A stretch of DNA of 24,813 bases from an uncultured Veillonella sp. (lineage in GTDB: Bacteria > Bacillota > Negativicutes > Veillonellales > Veillonellaceae). The notes beneath the pieces are model-generated. The model saw only the letters and a program-made list of their open reading frames with translations, made no database searches and had not been told where the DNA came from. The stretch lies in the NCBI GenBank assembly GCA_900556785.1, contig USQK01000021.1, positions 1-24,813 of the forward strand. Reading direction: 5' to 3'. The position numbers and the translations under genes are program-made. Position 1 is the first letter of the stretch. Every line of letters begins with the position of its first letter. Of this stretch, positions 7,203 through 14,219 are shown piece by piece.

Positions 7203-8126
7203 TTACTTATGATGAGCTTTAAAGTATTCTAATGTCTTTTGTAAGCCGTCCTCTAATGTTGTAGTAGCAGTAAAGCCAAAATCACGTTCAGCTTTCACAT
7301 TACTTAAGCGCGAATGTTTAATATCTCCTATACGCTCATCTTCATAATAAACCATAAAATCTGTCCCGCTAATAGTCCGGAATCGCGTAATCAACTCATT
7401 CACAGATGTTCCCTTATTGGTAGATATATTATAAATACCTGTGCATTGACCATTCCCCATAGCCTTAATGTTAGCATCTACCACATCATCTACATAAATG
7501 AAATCTCTAGTTTGCTCACCATCACCAAATACAGTTAATGGTTGCCCTTCGACAATCAAGCGGTTGAAAATACTGATAACACCACCTTCACCACCATCAC
7601 CTTGACGTGGTCCATATACATTAGCATATCTAAAGCATACTGTATTTAATCCAAAAGCTTCACGATAAATACGCAAATACCCTTCAGCGGTAAGCTTGGT
7701 TAACCCATAGAAGGATGATGGCATACCACTAAGTTCTTCAGTCAATGGTAACACTGCTAAGTCCCCATAAACAGCAGCTGAAGAAGGCATTAAAAATTGT
7801 TCAACTTTCACCTTACGACAGGCATCAAGTACATTTATTAGCCCTAGTAAATTAACATCACAGTCATATCCAGGATTCTCCATTGAGGACTGCACCATAG
7901 TTTGAGCAGCCTCATGGAACACAATAGAGGGCTTAAACATTTCAAATACAGATAATAATTTTGGGTCTCGTACATCCATCTCAATAAATTGAGCGGACTC
8001 ATGTACAAAAGAACGCATACCAGTAGATAAATTATCTATAACAAGCACATTGTGCCCTAATTCAATTAATCGATCAACGAGATGAGAGCCAATAAATCCA
8101 GCTCCACCAGTAACACATATATTCAT
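7203..8126 (-). CDS. NAD-dependent nucleotide-sugar epimerase (second GalE-like protein)
   Basis: This is a 307-residue extended SDR enzyme. TGGAGFIGSH at residues 6-15 binds NAD, and the active site is Ser115/Ser116 (PSSAAVYGD), Tyr140 and Lys144 (YGLTK). FRYANVYGPRQ, GDGEQTRDFIYVDDVV and YNIST are typical of the UDP-glucose/UDP-GlcNAc 4-epimerase branch. It is clearly distinct from the galE gene at 4385-5374 (for example RYANVYGPRQ instead of RYFNAAGADP). It may epimerise a different substrate, such as a GlcNAc or uronic acid form; the substrate cannot be read from sequence. The ATG at 8126 is chosen because AGGAGGGTACT directly precedes it. An in-frame extension of 12 codons upstream lacks a ribosome-binding site. 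The gene begins 22 bases after the RNase H stop. Confidence 0.88.
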   Translation of the reverse strand: MNICVTGGAGFIGSHLVDRLIELGHNVLVIDNLSTGMRSFVHESAQFIEMDVRDPKLLSVFEMFKPSIVFHEAAQTMVQSSMENPGYDCDVNLLGLINVLDACRKVKVEQFLMPSSAAVYGDLAVLPLTEELSGMPSSFYGLTKLTAEGYLRIYREAFGLNTVCFRYANVYGPRQGDGGEGGVISIFNRLIVEGQPLTVFGDGEQTRDFIYVDDVVDANIKAMGNGQCTGIYNISTNKGTSVNELITRFRTISGTDFMVYYEDERIGDIKHSRLSNVKAERDFGFTATTTLEDGLQKTLEYFKAHHK

Positions 8127-8148
8127 AGTACCCTCCTTTCTGAGAAAT

Positions 8149-8859
8149 CTAAATTCCCGCACCTTTTTTGGCTAATACATCAGCCATTTCATTATATGTA
8201 TCGCCCGTATGTGCTGCCACCTTGTGAAAGTGTATGCGCACACGATTTTTTATAGAGTCATAAAATGCAGCATATTGTTGAGTTAGTGCATTATTGCGTT
8301 TCCATCTTTTGGTAGCCCACATTTCAATTCCCATATAATCATAATATAAGGAACATTCAGGAATACCATGATCAACAGCATATTTCATAACATACATCGC
8401 AGCTAATAGCTCGCCAGACACATTCCAAAAAGCCGTATATCGTTCATCAGTAGAGGGAAAGGAAAAAGTCTTTCTAGTCCCATTCAAGAAGATAACACCA
8501 CCTGCGCCAACAGTATTAGTCCCTTTATTATAACTACCATCAATATAAGCAACTACATGATTTCGGTGAGTAAAATCTGGTTTTGCCTCACCTGCGGATA
8601 CCTTATTTTGAATGCCAGAACTAACCTTTGTAGTTATCTTCTTTGTCCCTTGCAAAGATTTTGATTCACCCTTATGAGCGCTCATAAAATCACTTAAAGA
8701 TAAACCTGAATCTTCTACAAAGGCACGAGCTTCTGCTTCCGTAGGAAAAGACTTGTAGATAGCCCCACCAAAGCCTTTTACCTGTTTCTCACAGTCAGCC
8801 CATGTGGCATATACACCTGGTACACGACCCTGCCGAACTGCATAATACTTTTTTGCCAT
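8149..8859 (-). CDS. Ribonuclease H with N-terminal viroplasmin-like domain
   Basis: This 236-residue protein would cleave the RNA strand of RNA-DNA hybrids. Residues 3-50 (KKYYAVRQGRVPGVYATW ... GFGGAIYKSF) are a viroplasmin / RNase H1 hybrid-binding domain, the small RNA-DNA binding module of eukaryotic-type RNase HI. A variable linker (about 55-98) leads to the RNase H domain. Its acidic active site is visible: Asp107 in YIDGS, Glu150 in NVSGELLA, Asp174 in YYDYMGIE and Asp227 in NEMADVLA. HKVAAHTGD resembles the family's K/H-V-x-x-H loop. The start ATG has AGAGGT 6 bases upstream. It begins 9 bases after the YbaK gene stop, so the two are cotranscribed. Confidence 0.92.
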   Translation of the reverse strand: MAKKYYAVRQGRVPGVYATWADCEKQVKGFGGAIYKSFPTEAEARAFVEDSGLSLSDFMSAHKGESKSLQGTKKITTKVSSGIQNKVSAGEAKPDFTHRNHVVAYIDGSYNKGTNTVGAGGVIFLNGTRKTFSFPSTDERYTAFWNVSGELLAAMYVMKYAVDHGIPECSLYYDYMGIEMWATKRWKRNNALTQQYAAFYDSIKNRVRIHFHKVAAHTGDTYNEMADVLAKKGAGI

Positions 8860-8868
8860 ACGTACCTC

Positions 8869-9360
8869 TTAATGATCCATTGTAAGTGCTATAAATTCAG
8901 CATTAACAACAGATGCCAAATCTTTTGGATTTACCTTCATTTGCATCCCTCGAAGACCAGCACTTACATATACAAAGTCTTGAGGCTCCATAGTAGCATC
9001 AAAATATGTGGGAAATAATTTTTTCATTCCCACTGGAGAACATCCTCCTCGTAGATAGCCCGTAATACCTAGCAGGTCCTTGACATGAACAAGCTCTACA
9101 GACTTATTATGACTGACACGAGCAGCTTGTTTCATATCTAATTCAGCTGCAACAGGAATGCAAAATACTACATATCCTGTTTTATCGCCCTTACCAACTA
9201 AAGTTTTAAAAACTTGTTTTTCATCAAGCCCTAATGCGTCCACTACATGAAGACCCGCTGCCCGTTCTTCAGACCACTCATATTCACTAATACTATAAGG
9301 AACCTTATGGGTGTCTAAAATACGTAATGCGTTTGTTTTTTTATGTTTCTCTTTACTCAC
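8869..9360 (-). CDS. ybaK: Cys-tRNA(Pro)/Cys-tRNA(Cys) deacylase, YbaK/EbsC family
   Basis: This 163-residue editing enzyme hydrolyses Cys mis-charged on tRNA(Pro), and in some species Cys-tRNA(Cys), in trans to the synthetase. The family's invariant Lys lies in QVFKTLV (Lys52), and the GGCSPVGMKK signature is at 105-114. Overall length is normal. The start is GTG (9360-9358), with AAGGTGG about 7 bases upstream; there is no in-frame ATG near it. A promoter with TTGATA and TAATAT separated by 17 bases lies just upstream. It heads a run of YbaK, RNase H, sugar epimerase and DUF1294 genes with gaps of 9-22 bases. Confidence 0.94.
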   Translation of the reverse strand: MSKEKHKKTNALRILDTHKVPYSISEYEWSEERAAGLHVVDALGLDEKQVFKTLVGKGDKTGYVVFCIPVAAELDMKQAARVSHNKSVELVHVKDLLGITGYLRGGCSPVGMKKLFPTYFDATMEPQDFVYVSAGLRGMQMKVNPKDLASVVNAEFIALTMDH

Positions 9361-9375
9361 TATATTCCACCTTAT

Positions 9376-9404
9376 ATATTAGCGTAACAAATAAATCTTA
9401 TCAA
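9376..9404 (-). promoter_or_regulatory. Probable promoter of the YbaK-RNase H-epimerase-DUF1294 operon
   Basis: On the minus strand -35 TTGATA (9404-9399) and -10 TAATAT (9381-9376) are exactly 17 bases apart, 16 bases before the GTG start of the YbaK gene. The 86-base gap is very AT-rich and has a second TTGATA further upstream, so the exact start site is uncertain. Confidence 0.45.
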
Positions 9405-9446
9405 TATATAATAAATTTCTATATATCAATAGAAATAGCCTTATTC

Positions 9447-10445
9447 TTATTTATTTACAATTTTATTAATATTTTTCAATTCAATGCGTAAAGTTCCATC
9501 ATCATTAGTTTTAATTTCAATGAATTCACGATTTTTCATATATTCTACGGGAAATGAAATTTCGATTCCCGTGTCAGTTTTAATTTTGTGATGCTCACCG
9601 ACCTTCGTAGCAAACTCACGGTTTACAGGTAGAGGCCTCATCATATCTGCATCAGCTAACTCCTTTTTAGCCGCCTCTTGTTGAATGGGATTCGCCTTAA
9701 ATACCTCTTCCACAATACGAACAGGATCCACTGTATCAGATACTTCAGCATTTTTAGCAATCATAGACTTTGCCGTCGTCAATTCAACAACACCATCCGA
9801 CTCGTGTGCTTGAGCTACCTTGTCTACAATGGCTTTTACCTTTCTCACCGTATCTCGAGAGGATTGATTAGTACCTAATTGTAACACCTTATCGGCTAAA
9901 ATATAGGATACTTCACCATCAAATTCACCTTTCGGTTCAAAAATACGAACACTAAAATCAAGTAGATTAATAGATGCAAAAGCTCGTAATTTCTGTGATG
10001 GCATCGGCAACACAGCCTTATGAGAAACAAGTTCTGTGGCTAAGCTGCCATCATCTTCACTAAATAGTTGATGTGTAAAAGCATCATGAGCTTGGCACAA
10101 AAGAATACAGATATAAGATGCATCTGTAATAGCTTCACAGATAATCGTATCAATAACAACAGAATCCGTTGCTTGTTTCATATAGGTAAACAAGCTTTCA
10201 CCTAAGTTCTTAGATAAATCTATAAACTTAAGATTTCCATTTTTATAATCAACTAATTGTTTACCAAATGGACTTGCATCATGCAAGGTACCTGTTCTAG
10301 CAGCTGGATCTTTGAACGCCTTAACTACATGATTGGCAATATAATCTTGTATAGCTTGATCTCCAACCTTTAATTCATGTTCAGAGTATACGGCTAAAGA
10401 GGACGTAAAGTCGAAAATCTCTAGTGCCGCCTTGTTAATCTGCAT
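9447..10445 (-). CDS. Nucleoid-associated protein, NA37/NdpA family
   Basis: This 332-residue cytoplasmic protein has the general layout of the NA37 (YejK/NdpA) family of nucleoid-associated proteins. The start MQINKAALEIFDF is followed by AFKDPAARTGTLH, a middle segment with FVR-like IFEPKGEFDGEVSYILADKVLQLG, and a C-terminal QEAAKKELADADMMRPLPVN ending in a beta-rich EIKTNDDGTLRIELKNI. E. coli YejK is similar in length. These proteins bind DNA, but their role is poorly defined. Assignment is from overall pattern rather than catalytic motifs. The start ATG has AAGGAGG 6 bases upstream. An extended -10 at 10482-10490 gives the gene its own transcription start inside the end of the ligase gene. 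Confidence 0.78.
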   Translation of the reverse strand: MQINKAALEIFDFTSSLAVYSEHELKVGDQAIQDYIANHVVKAFKDPAARTGTLHDASPFGKQLVDYKNGNLKFIDLSKNLGESLFTYMKQATDSVVIDTIICEAITDASYICILLCQAHDAFTHQLFSEDDGSLATELVSHKAVLPMPSQKLRAFASINLLDFSVRIFEPKGEFDGEVSYILADKVLQLGTNQSSRDTVRKVKAIVDKVAQAHESDGVVELTTAKSMIAKNAEVSDTVDPVRIVEEVFKANPIQQEAAKKELADADMMRPLPVNREFATKVGEHHKIKTDTGIEISFPVEYMKNREFIEIKTNDDGTLRIELKNINKIVNK

Positions 10446-10472
10446 GACGCCTCCTTATAATAGCAAAAACGA

Positions 10473-11768
10473 TTACCCTTTATTATACCACTCTTTTAGC
10501 TTTCGTTTATCAACTTTTGAGCATTCTGTAAGTGGTAACATAGGAATTTCTAGAACTGCTTTTGGCCATTCCACTGAAGGTCTTTCGTGATGAATAATTT
10601 CTATAATTTTACTTAATTCAGTATGATCCTCTAATACCATATAAGCAACAAAGTCTTCCCCACGTATATCATCATTTATCGTAATAACAGCCACTTCAGA
10701 AACGCCCTGTAAGGATTGTAAATACAATTCCATTTCGGGAATAGAAATTTTATAGCCTCCTTTATTGATGACATCACCTTGTCGCCCGTTAAACATAAGG
10801 TATCCATCTCTATCAATATAGCCACAATCATTTACTGTATATGTATCCGGAATCCCTTCAATATGATGCTTTGTAGTCACATAAATAACACCGTTCTGCT
10901 CTTCTATTTGGACAGATGGAAATGGTCTTCCCACAGTACCTTCTCTATCTAACCACTCTTTACCTGTACAATATGTTATATAGTTAAGCTCAGTAGCACC
11001 ATAATAAAGAATGAACTCCATATTCGGACATATTCGTTCTAACTGTTCCATCAACTGTCGATCCAGTACTTGTGATCCTGCGATGATATAGTTAATAGAG
11101 TCTACTTTACTTTTGCAATGACGTACTAATAATCGTAATTTTGTTGGTAATGCATATATATGGTCCACATGATATTCTTTAATAAGCTGTATCCATCGAT
11201 TTGGGCGCAACGAACTCGTTGTAATAACTGTTCCTCCAGACCATAGTACAGCAATAACCATATTACTAACACCAGTGAAGCTAAAGCTTCCATGTAAGAA
11301 TATTCTTGTATCTTTATTTATATGGAAAATATCGTTTTGGATATCAAAGAACTCTCTCCATGAGCTTTCACTACGCCACAAAGGTTTTGGACGCCCAGTA
11401 GTCCCAGAGGTAAGTACACCAAAGTCAGCTAAAGGTGCCACCCCTTTATATGCTATAATACGAGCCAATTCCTCAACATACTCTGTATCCATCTCGTTAT
11501 GGCATACCATAGGAATATAACCGGTATACAATCCCGCCAACCACTGTACAAGTTGTTCCACAAATGATTGACTCTGAATTAAAGCAACTATATGTTTCGG
11601 TGATTCTTTAGTTTGAGCAACATTTACTATACGTCTAGTATCATTAATATCTATGGATAAAATAGCATCATACAAATCACCGTATGTATACTTTTTATCA
11701 TCTACAATTATAGCAATCTTGTGAGGATCTAATTCTTTATATTGTCGTAAACGTTCAATAATTGTCAT
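10473..11768 (-). CDS. Compact AMP-forming acyl-CoA synthetase/ligase
   Basis: This 431-residue member of the ANL adenylate-forming superfamily would activate a carboxylic acid as acyl-AMP and pass it to CoA or a carrier thiol. The P-loop LTSGTTGRPK is at 119-128, YYGATE at 255-260, and the ATP-binding Asp region NDCGYIDRDGYLMFNGR at 313-329. The hinge is GGYKISIPEMEL, and the catalytic Lys lies in SKVDKRKL near the C-terminus. At 431 residues it is shorter than most acyl-CoA synthetases (about 500-560), mainly before the P-loop. The start ATG lies one base after the thiolase stop, so translation is coupled. Neighbours (thiolase, BioY, MaoC-like dehydratase) and a BirA-like operator upstream suggest an acid linked to biotin metabolism, like yhfT in the B. 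subtilis yhfUTS cluster. The substrate is unknown. Confidence 0.85.
   Translation of the reverse strand: MTIIERLRQYKELDPHKIAIIVDDKKYTYGDLYDAILSIDINDTRRIVNVAQTKESPKHIVALIQSQSFVEQLVQWLAGLYTGYIPMVCHNEMDTEYVEELARIIAYKGVAPLADFGVLTSGTTGRPKPLWRSESSWREFFDIQNDIFHINKDTRIFLHGSFSFTGVSNMVIAVLWSGGTVITTSSLRPNRWIQLIKEYHVDHIYALPTKLRLLVRHCKSKVDSINYIIAGSQVLDRQLMEQLERICPNMEFILYYGATELNYITYCTGKEWLDREGTVGRPFPSVQIEEQNGVIYVTTKHHIEGIPDTYTVNDCGYIDRDGYLMFNGRQGDVINKGGYKISIPEMELYLQSLQGVSEVAVITINDDIRGEDFVAYMVLEDHTELSKIIEIIHHERPSVEWPKAVLEIPMLPLTECSKVDKRKLKEWYNKG
10482..10490 (-). promoter_or_regulatory. Extended -10 promoter element ahead of the NA37 gene
   Basis: The minus strand reads TGGTATAAT, a perfect -10 with TGN extension, inside the last codons of the ligase gene and 37 bases before the NA37 start. 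It is part of a 19-base string (10473-10491) identical to 2138-2156. A TTGATA lies upstream at a non-ideal 20-base spacing. Confidence 0.5.
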
Positions 11769-11769
11769 T

Positions 11770-12876
11770 TTACATTCGTTCCATAATTAAAGCAGTTCCT
11801 GTACCGCCTGCGCCAGCAATAGCACATAAACCGTATCGACCATTACAGGATTCTAAAGCCGCCATGCAATGAAGAGCTAAAATAGCCCCAGAGCAACCAT
11901 AAGGATGTCCATAGGCTAATGCACCACCAAGCATATTATATTTCTCCATATGATCAGGGTAGGACTTCTCAAAGAGAGCATCAATAATGGCGAAGGCTTC
12001 ATTCCATTCCACCACGTCCATATCATCCATGGTTAAATCTGTCCGTTTTAAAATAGCTTTAGTACTTTCAAGAGCACCTTCTGGACTAAACTGAGGATTT
12101 CCAGCCCAAGGCATGATACTATGAATTCTAAACGGTCCTTTTTCATTAGATATGTATACAAAAGCAGCACCATCATGAGTTAAACAAGCATTGCCAGCAT
12201 TTGTAATAGAGCCCTTACCTAATAATGGTTTCATCCTAGATAAAAGTTTTTCATTCATCTTTGGCCTAATACATTCGTCTACACACTCTTTTCCATCTAT
12301 AGAAAAAGGCATTATATAAGATTGCAAAAATGAATTATCTAAAGCCTTAGTAGCTCTTTGATGACTTCCAATAATATATGGATATAACTCTTCCTTAGTT
12401 ATATTGTGCTTATGGATGGTTCTTTCTGCCCCTTCTAACATAGCTAAAGGAGACCAATCTTGAGGAGTAAATTGAGCCACCTTATATAAACCGTCTCGGT
12501 CATCTCCAGTTGCATAGATTCGGTCTGGTTGCAGTGAAGAGCTTTCAATGCCACCAGCAATAGCAGAATTCATCACGCCTGACGCAATATGTGTATAGGC
12601 CATCTCAATACTCATCAATGCTGATGCACATTGCATATCAATTGTTACAGCAGGCGTCGATACCGATAAATTAGATATTAAACCCATTAATCGTCCAATA
12701 TTTCCACCTGTACCAACTGCATTACCACAAAAAATACCATCTACAGAGTTAATTTCATGTCCTTTAATTAACTCATTAATCAATTGTGCACCCAATATCT
12801 CAGGTCTTGTATTTTTATATTGGCCGTTTAACACGCCTATAGGGCTTCTAAGCCCACCATGAATATATACTGACAT
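11770..12876 (-). CDS. Divergent thiolase (acyl-CoA acetyltransferase family)
   Basis: This 368-residue thiolase-fold enzyme would condense or cleave beta-ketoacyl-CoA thioesters. The nucleophile Cys83 sits in DMQCASALMS, where typical thiolases have NR-x-C-x-SG. The other active-site blocks are present: WNEAFA (usual NEAFA), GGALAYGHPYGCSGA with the catalytic His, and LCAIAGAGGTG with the second Cys. The changed context around Cys83 suggests an unusual acyl substrate. The start MSVYIHGG (ATG at 12876) is chosen because TAGGAGC lies 6 bases upstream. An in-frame extension of 19 codons would run through a terminator-like hairpin (12901-12930) and is not coding. The ligase gene follows after one base. 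It resembles yhfS of the B. subtilis yhfUTS cluster. Confidence 0.88.
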   Translation of the reverse strand: MSVYIHGGLRSPIGVLNGQYKNTRPEILGAQLINELIKGHEINSVDGIFCGNAVGTGGNIGRLMGLISNLSVSTPAVTIDMQCASALMSIEMAYTHIASGVMNSAIAGGIESSSLQPDRIYATGDDRDGLYKVAQFTPQDWSPLAMLEGAERTIHKHNITKEELYPYIIGSHQRATKALDNSFLQSYIMPFSIDGKECVDECIRPKMNEKLLSRMKPLLGKGSITNAGNACLTHDGAAFVYISNEKGPFRIHSIMPWAGNPQFSPEGALESTKAILKRTDLTMDDMDVVEWNEAFAIIDALFEKSYPDHMEKYNMLGGALAYGHPYGCSGAILALHCMAALESCNGRYGLCAIAGAGGTGTALIMERM

Positions 12877-12900
12877 ATAAGCTCCTATAACAAAATGCAC

Positions 12901-12930
12901 AAAAGAGGCATCCCAAGGAATGCCTCTTTT
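12901..12930 (-). terminator. Hairpin between bioY and the thiolase gene
   Basis: AAAAGAGGCAT (12901-12911) and ATGCCTCTTTT (12920-12930) form a perfect 11-bp stem with an 8-base loop, 13 bases beyond the bioY stop. On the minus strand the stem ends in TTTT followed by GTGCATTTTG, so the T-tract is short. It may terminate only part of transcription from bioY, lowering thiolase and ligase expression, or act as a processing site. Confidence 0.65.
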
Positions 12931-12942
12931 CATTATTACATG

Positions 12943-13455
12943 CTAAATTTTAATTTTAGTTGCTAGCCAGGATGCAACGAGACATTTTACGATATCCCCA
13001 GGAATAAATGGGAACATAACTACAGGCAACGCCGCCCAAAGTTCTGTTTTGGTAACAATCATAAAGCCTGCCACACCAAATAGGTATACTACAGGAATTG
13101 TAATTACAAGAGAGCGCCATGCATAAGAGAAAAAGCTCTTTTTAGACCCTTTAAATACACTTAGTAAAGTATATGCTATTGGCCAAGAGAAGATAAATCC
13201 CCCTGTAGGTCCCAATAATTTACCAAGACCAGCTGTACCTCCAACGAATACAGGTAGACCAACGGCTCCTAGCAGAACATACACGACAAATACTATAAAA
13301 GCATCCTTTGGTTGCAATAATAAGCCTGTTAATGTTGCCACCAAAGTCAATGCGGTTACCATTGCCGGACTAAATGGCAATGGAAATGAAATATATGCTG
13401 AAATACATAATAAGGCTGTCAATAAAGCCATTTTTGTTAAACGTCTTGCTTCCAT
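12943..13455 (-). CDS. bioY: Biotin transporter BioY (ECF S-component)
   Basis: This 170-residue integral membrane protein is the substrate-binding S-component of a biotin ECF transporter. It has about six predicted hydrophobic segments, and the family patterns are visible: ALLTALLCISAYISFPLPFSP near the start, VVYVLLGAVGLPVF in the middle, and GGTAGLGKLLGPTGGFIFSWP with its Gly-rich loop. Near the end FPFIPGDIVKCLVA is the BioY-type C-terminal helix. The ECF ATPases and EcfT are not in the window, as is usual for shared-energy systems. The start ATG has AGAGGT 5 bases upstream, and the gene begins 8 bases after the dehydratase stop, so both share the BirA-like promoter at 14064-14119. Confidence 0.95.
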   Translation of the reverse strand: MEARRLTKMALLTALLCISAYISFPLPFSPAMVTALTLVATLTGLLLQPKDAFIVFVVYVLLGAVGLPVFVGGTAGLGKLLGPTGGFIFSWPIAYTLLSVFKGSKKSFFSYAWRSLVITIPVVYLFGVAGFMIVTKTELWAALPVVMFPFIPGDIVKCLVASWLATKIKI

Positions 13456-13463
13456 AATTACCT

Positions 13464-14030
13464 CTAACTAATACATCTTTGTTTCAAAGATGTTGAATCT
13501 TCATTTTCACCAAAAAAAGTAGCAGAAAATGCCAATGTATCACCTACATAACCTTCTACATGAGCATCCTCAGGGACTTCCACTAAAGTCACCATATCCC
13601 CTGCAATGACAGGGGCATGAAAATAAATTGCCATCTGCTGTGCAGATTTACTAATATTCCAATAATTCCACAATGTTTCAAGAATCATACATCCCGGTAC
13701 CACATAAGGATCCTCTCGATGAATTGGATTCGTGTCATTAATATCATTTACGAATTGTACTATATCTTTCTTGGAAAACGATATAGCGCCACTAATTTCA
13801 TCATTATGTACGGTAGTGCGAATGCTAAATTGTTTCGGCACTGGTCGTAAATCAACAATTAAAAAACCTGATTTATCCAGAATACCAATTGTAGTAGTTT
13901 TAGCGATTTGATATAAAATACCACAGATAGATTGATCACTTCCTGAAGCATCATAATGCATATGCTTAATAACACTATGTCCTGGTAGATCTAAGTCATT
14001 ATTACATAATGCTTTAAATAATGTTCTCAT
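13464..14030 (-). CDS. MaoC-like hot-dog dehydratase (R-specific enoyl-CoA hydratase type)
   Basis: This 188-residue protein carries the hydratase-2 (MaoC/PhaJ) signature at about residues 95-125: FVNDINDTNPIHRED ... VVPGCMI. Asp and His of D-x-NP-x-H are the catalytic pair in that family, which hydrates or dehydrates 3-hydroxyacyl and 2-enoyl thioesters. A further C-terminal stretch (MAIYFHAPVIAGDMVTLVE) fits the hot-dog strand that lines the tunnel. Residues 1-85 are not clearly recognisable and may be a degenerate second hot-dog unit. It is the first gene of the BioY-thiolase-ligase operon. Its Shine-Dalgarno (AAAGGA, 10 bases from the ATG) is weaker than its neighbours'. FabZ-like dehydratase is the main alternative family, but the NP-x-H motif favours MaoC. 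Confidence 0.72.
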   Translation of the reverse strand: MRTLFKALCNNDLDLPGHSVIKHMHYDASGSDQSICGILYQIAKTTTIGILDKSGFLIVDLRPVPKQFSIRTTVHNDEISGAISFSKKDIVQFVNDINDTNPIHREDPYVVPGCMILETLWNYWNISKSAQQMAIYFHAPVIAGDMVTLVEVPEDAHVEGYVGDTLAFSATFFGENEDSTSLKQRCIS

Positions 14031-14063
14031 ATAATCACAGTCCTTTATTTATTCAATAAATTG

Positions 14064-14092
14064 ATTATAATCAACATCTTTTCATTCGTCAA
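14064..14092 (-). promoter_or_regulatory. Promoter of the dehydratase-bioY-thiolase-ligase operon
   Basis: On the minus strand -35 TTGACG (14092-14087) and -10 TATAAT (14069-14064) are exactly 17 bases apart. The -10 lies inside a 14-base perfect palindrome, TTGATTATAATCAA (14061-14074). Predicted transcription starts near 14057, giving a leader of about 27 bases before the dehydratase ATG. Confidence 0.82.
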
Positions 14093-14119
14093 CAAAAGTC
14101 ATTATCCATTTGTTAACAA
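14086..14119 (-). promoter_or_regulatory. BirA-like biotin operator
   Basis: On the minus strand TTGTTAACA (14119-14111) and TGTTGACGA (14094-14086) are 9-base arms separated by 16 bases. The right arm matches the inverse of the left at 7 of 9 positions. The known BirA operator has this form: TTGTnAACn, 14-16 bases, then the inverted half. The right arm covers the -35 of the promoter at 14064-14092, as expected for repression by biotinyl-AMP-bound BirA. The downstream bioY gene supports the call. That BirA binds here is inferred. Confidence 0.72.
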
Positions 14120-14158
14120 ATATAACATAATAGATCTATATTAGCTAAATGTACTACT

Positions 14159-14194
14159 AAAAGAAAAGAACCCATGATATATCATAGGTTCTTT
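14159..14194 (-). terminator. Intrinsic terminator after galU
   Basis: On the minus strand AAAGAACC (14194-14187) pairs with GGTTCTTT (14172-14165), with ATGAT/ATCAT continuing the stem inside after one mismatch. TTTTCTTTT follows. It lies about 25 bases beyond the galU stop and separates galU from the biotin-linked operon. Confidence 0.82.
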
Positions 14195-14219
14195 CATAAG
14201 GTTAAATCTTATAGATTTG

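Noticed and set aside
8127..8162. A 12-codon extension of the second epimerase
   Set aside because: The Rossmann motif should lie close to the start, and AGGAGGG directly precedes the ATG at 8126.
12877..12933. A 19-codon N-terminal extension of the thiolase frame
   Set aside because: It runs through the perfect hairpin at 12901-12930, has no ribosome-binding site, and the internal ATG at 12876 has one.
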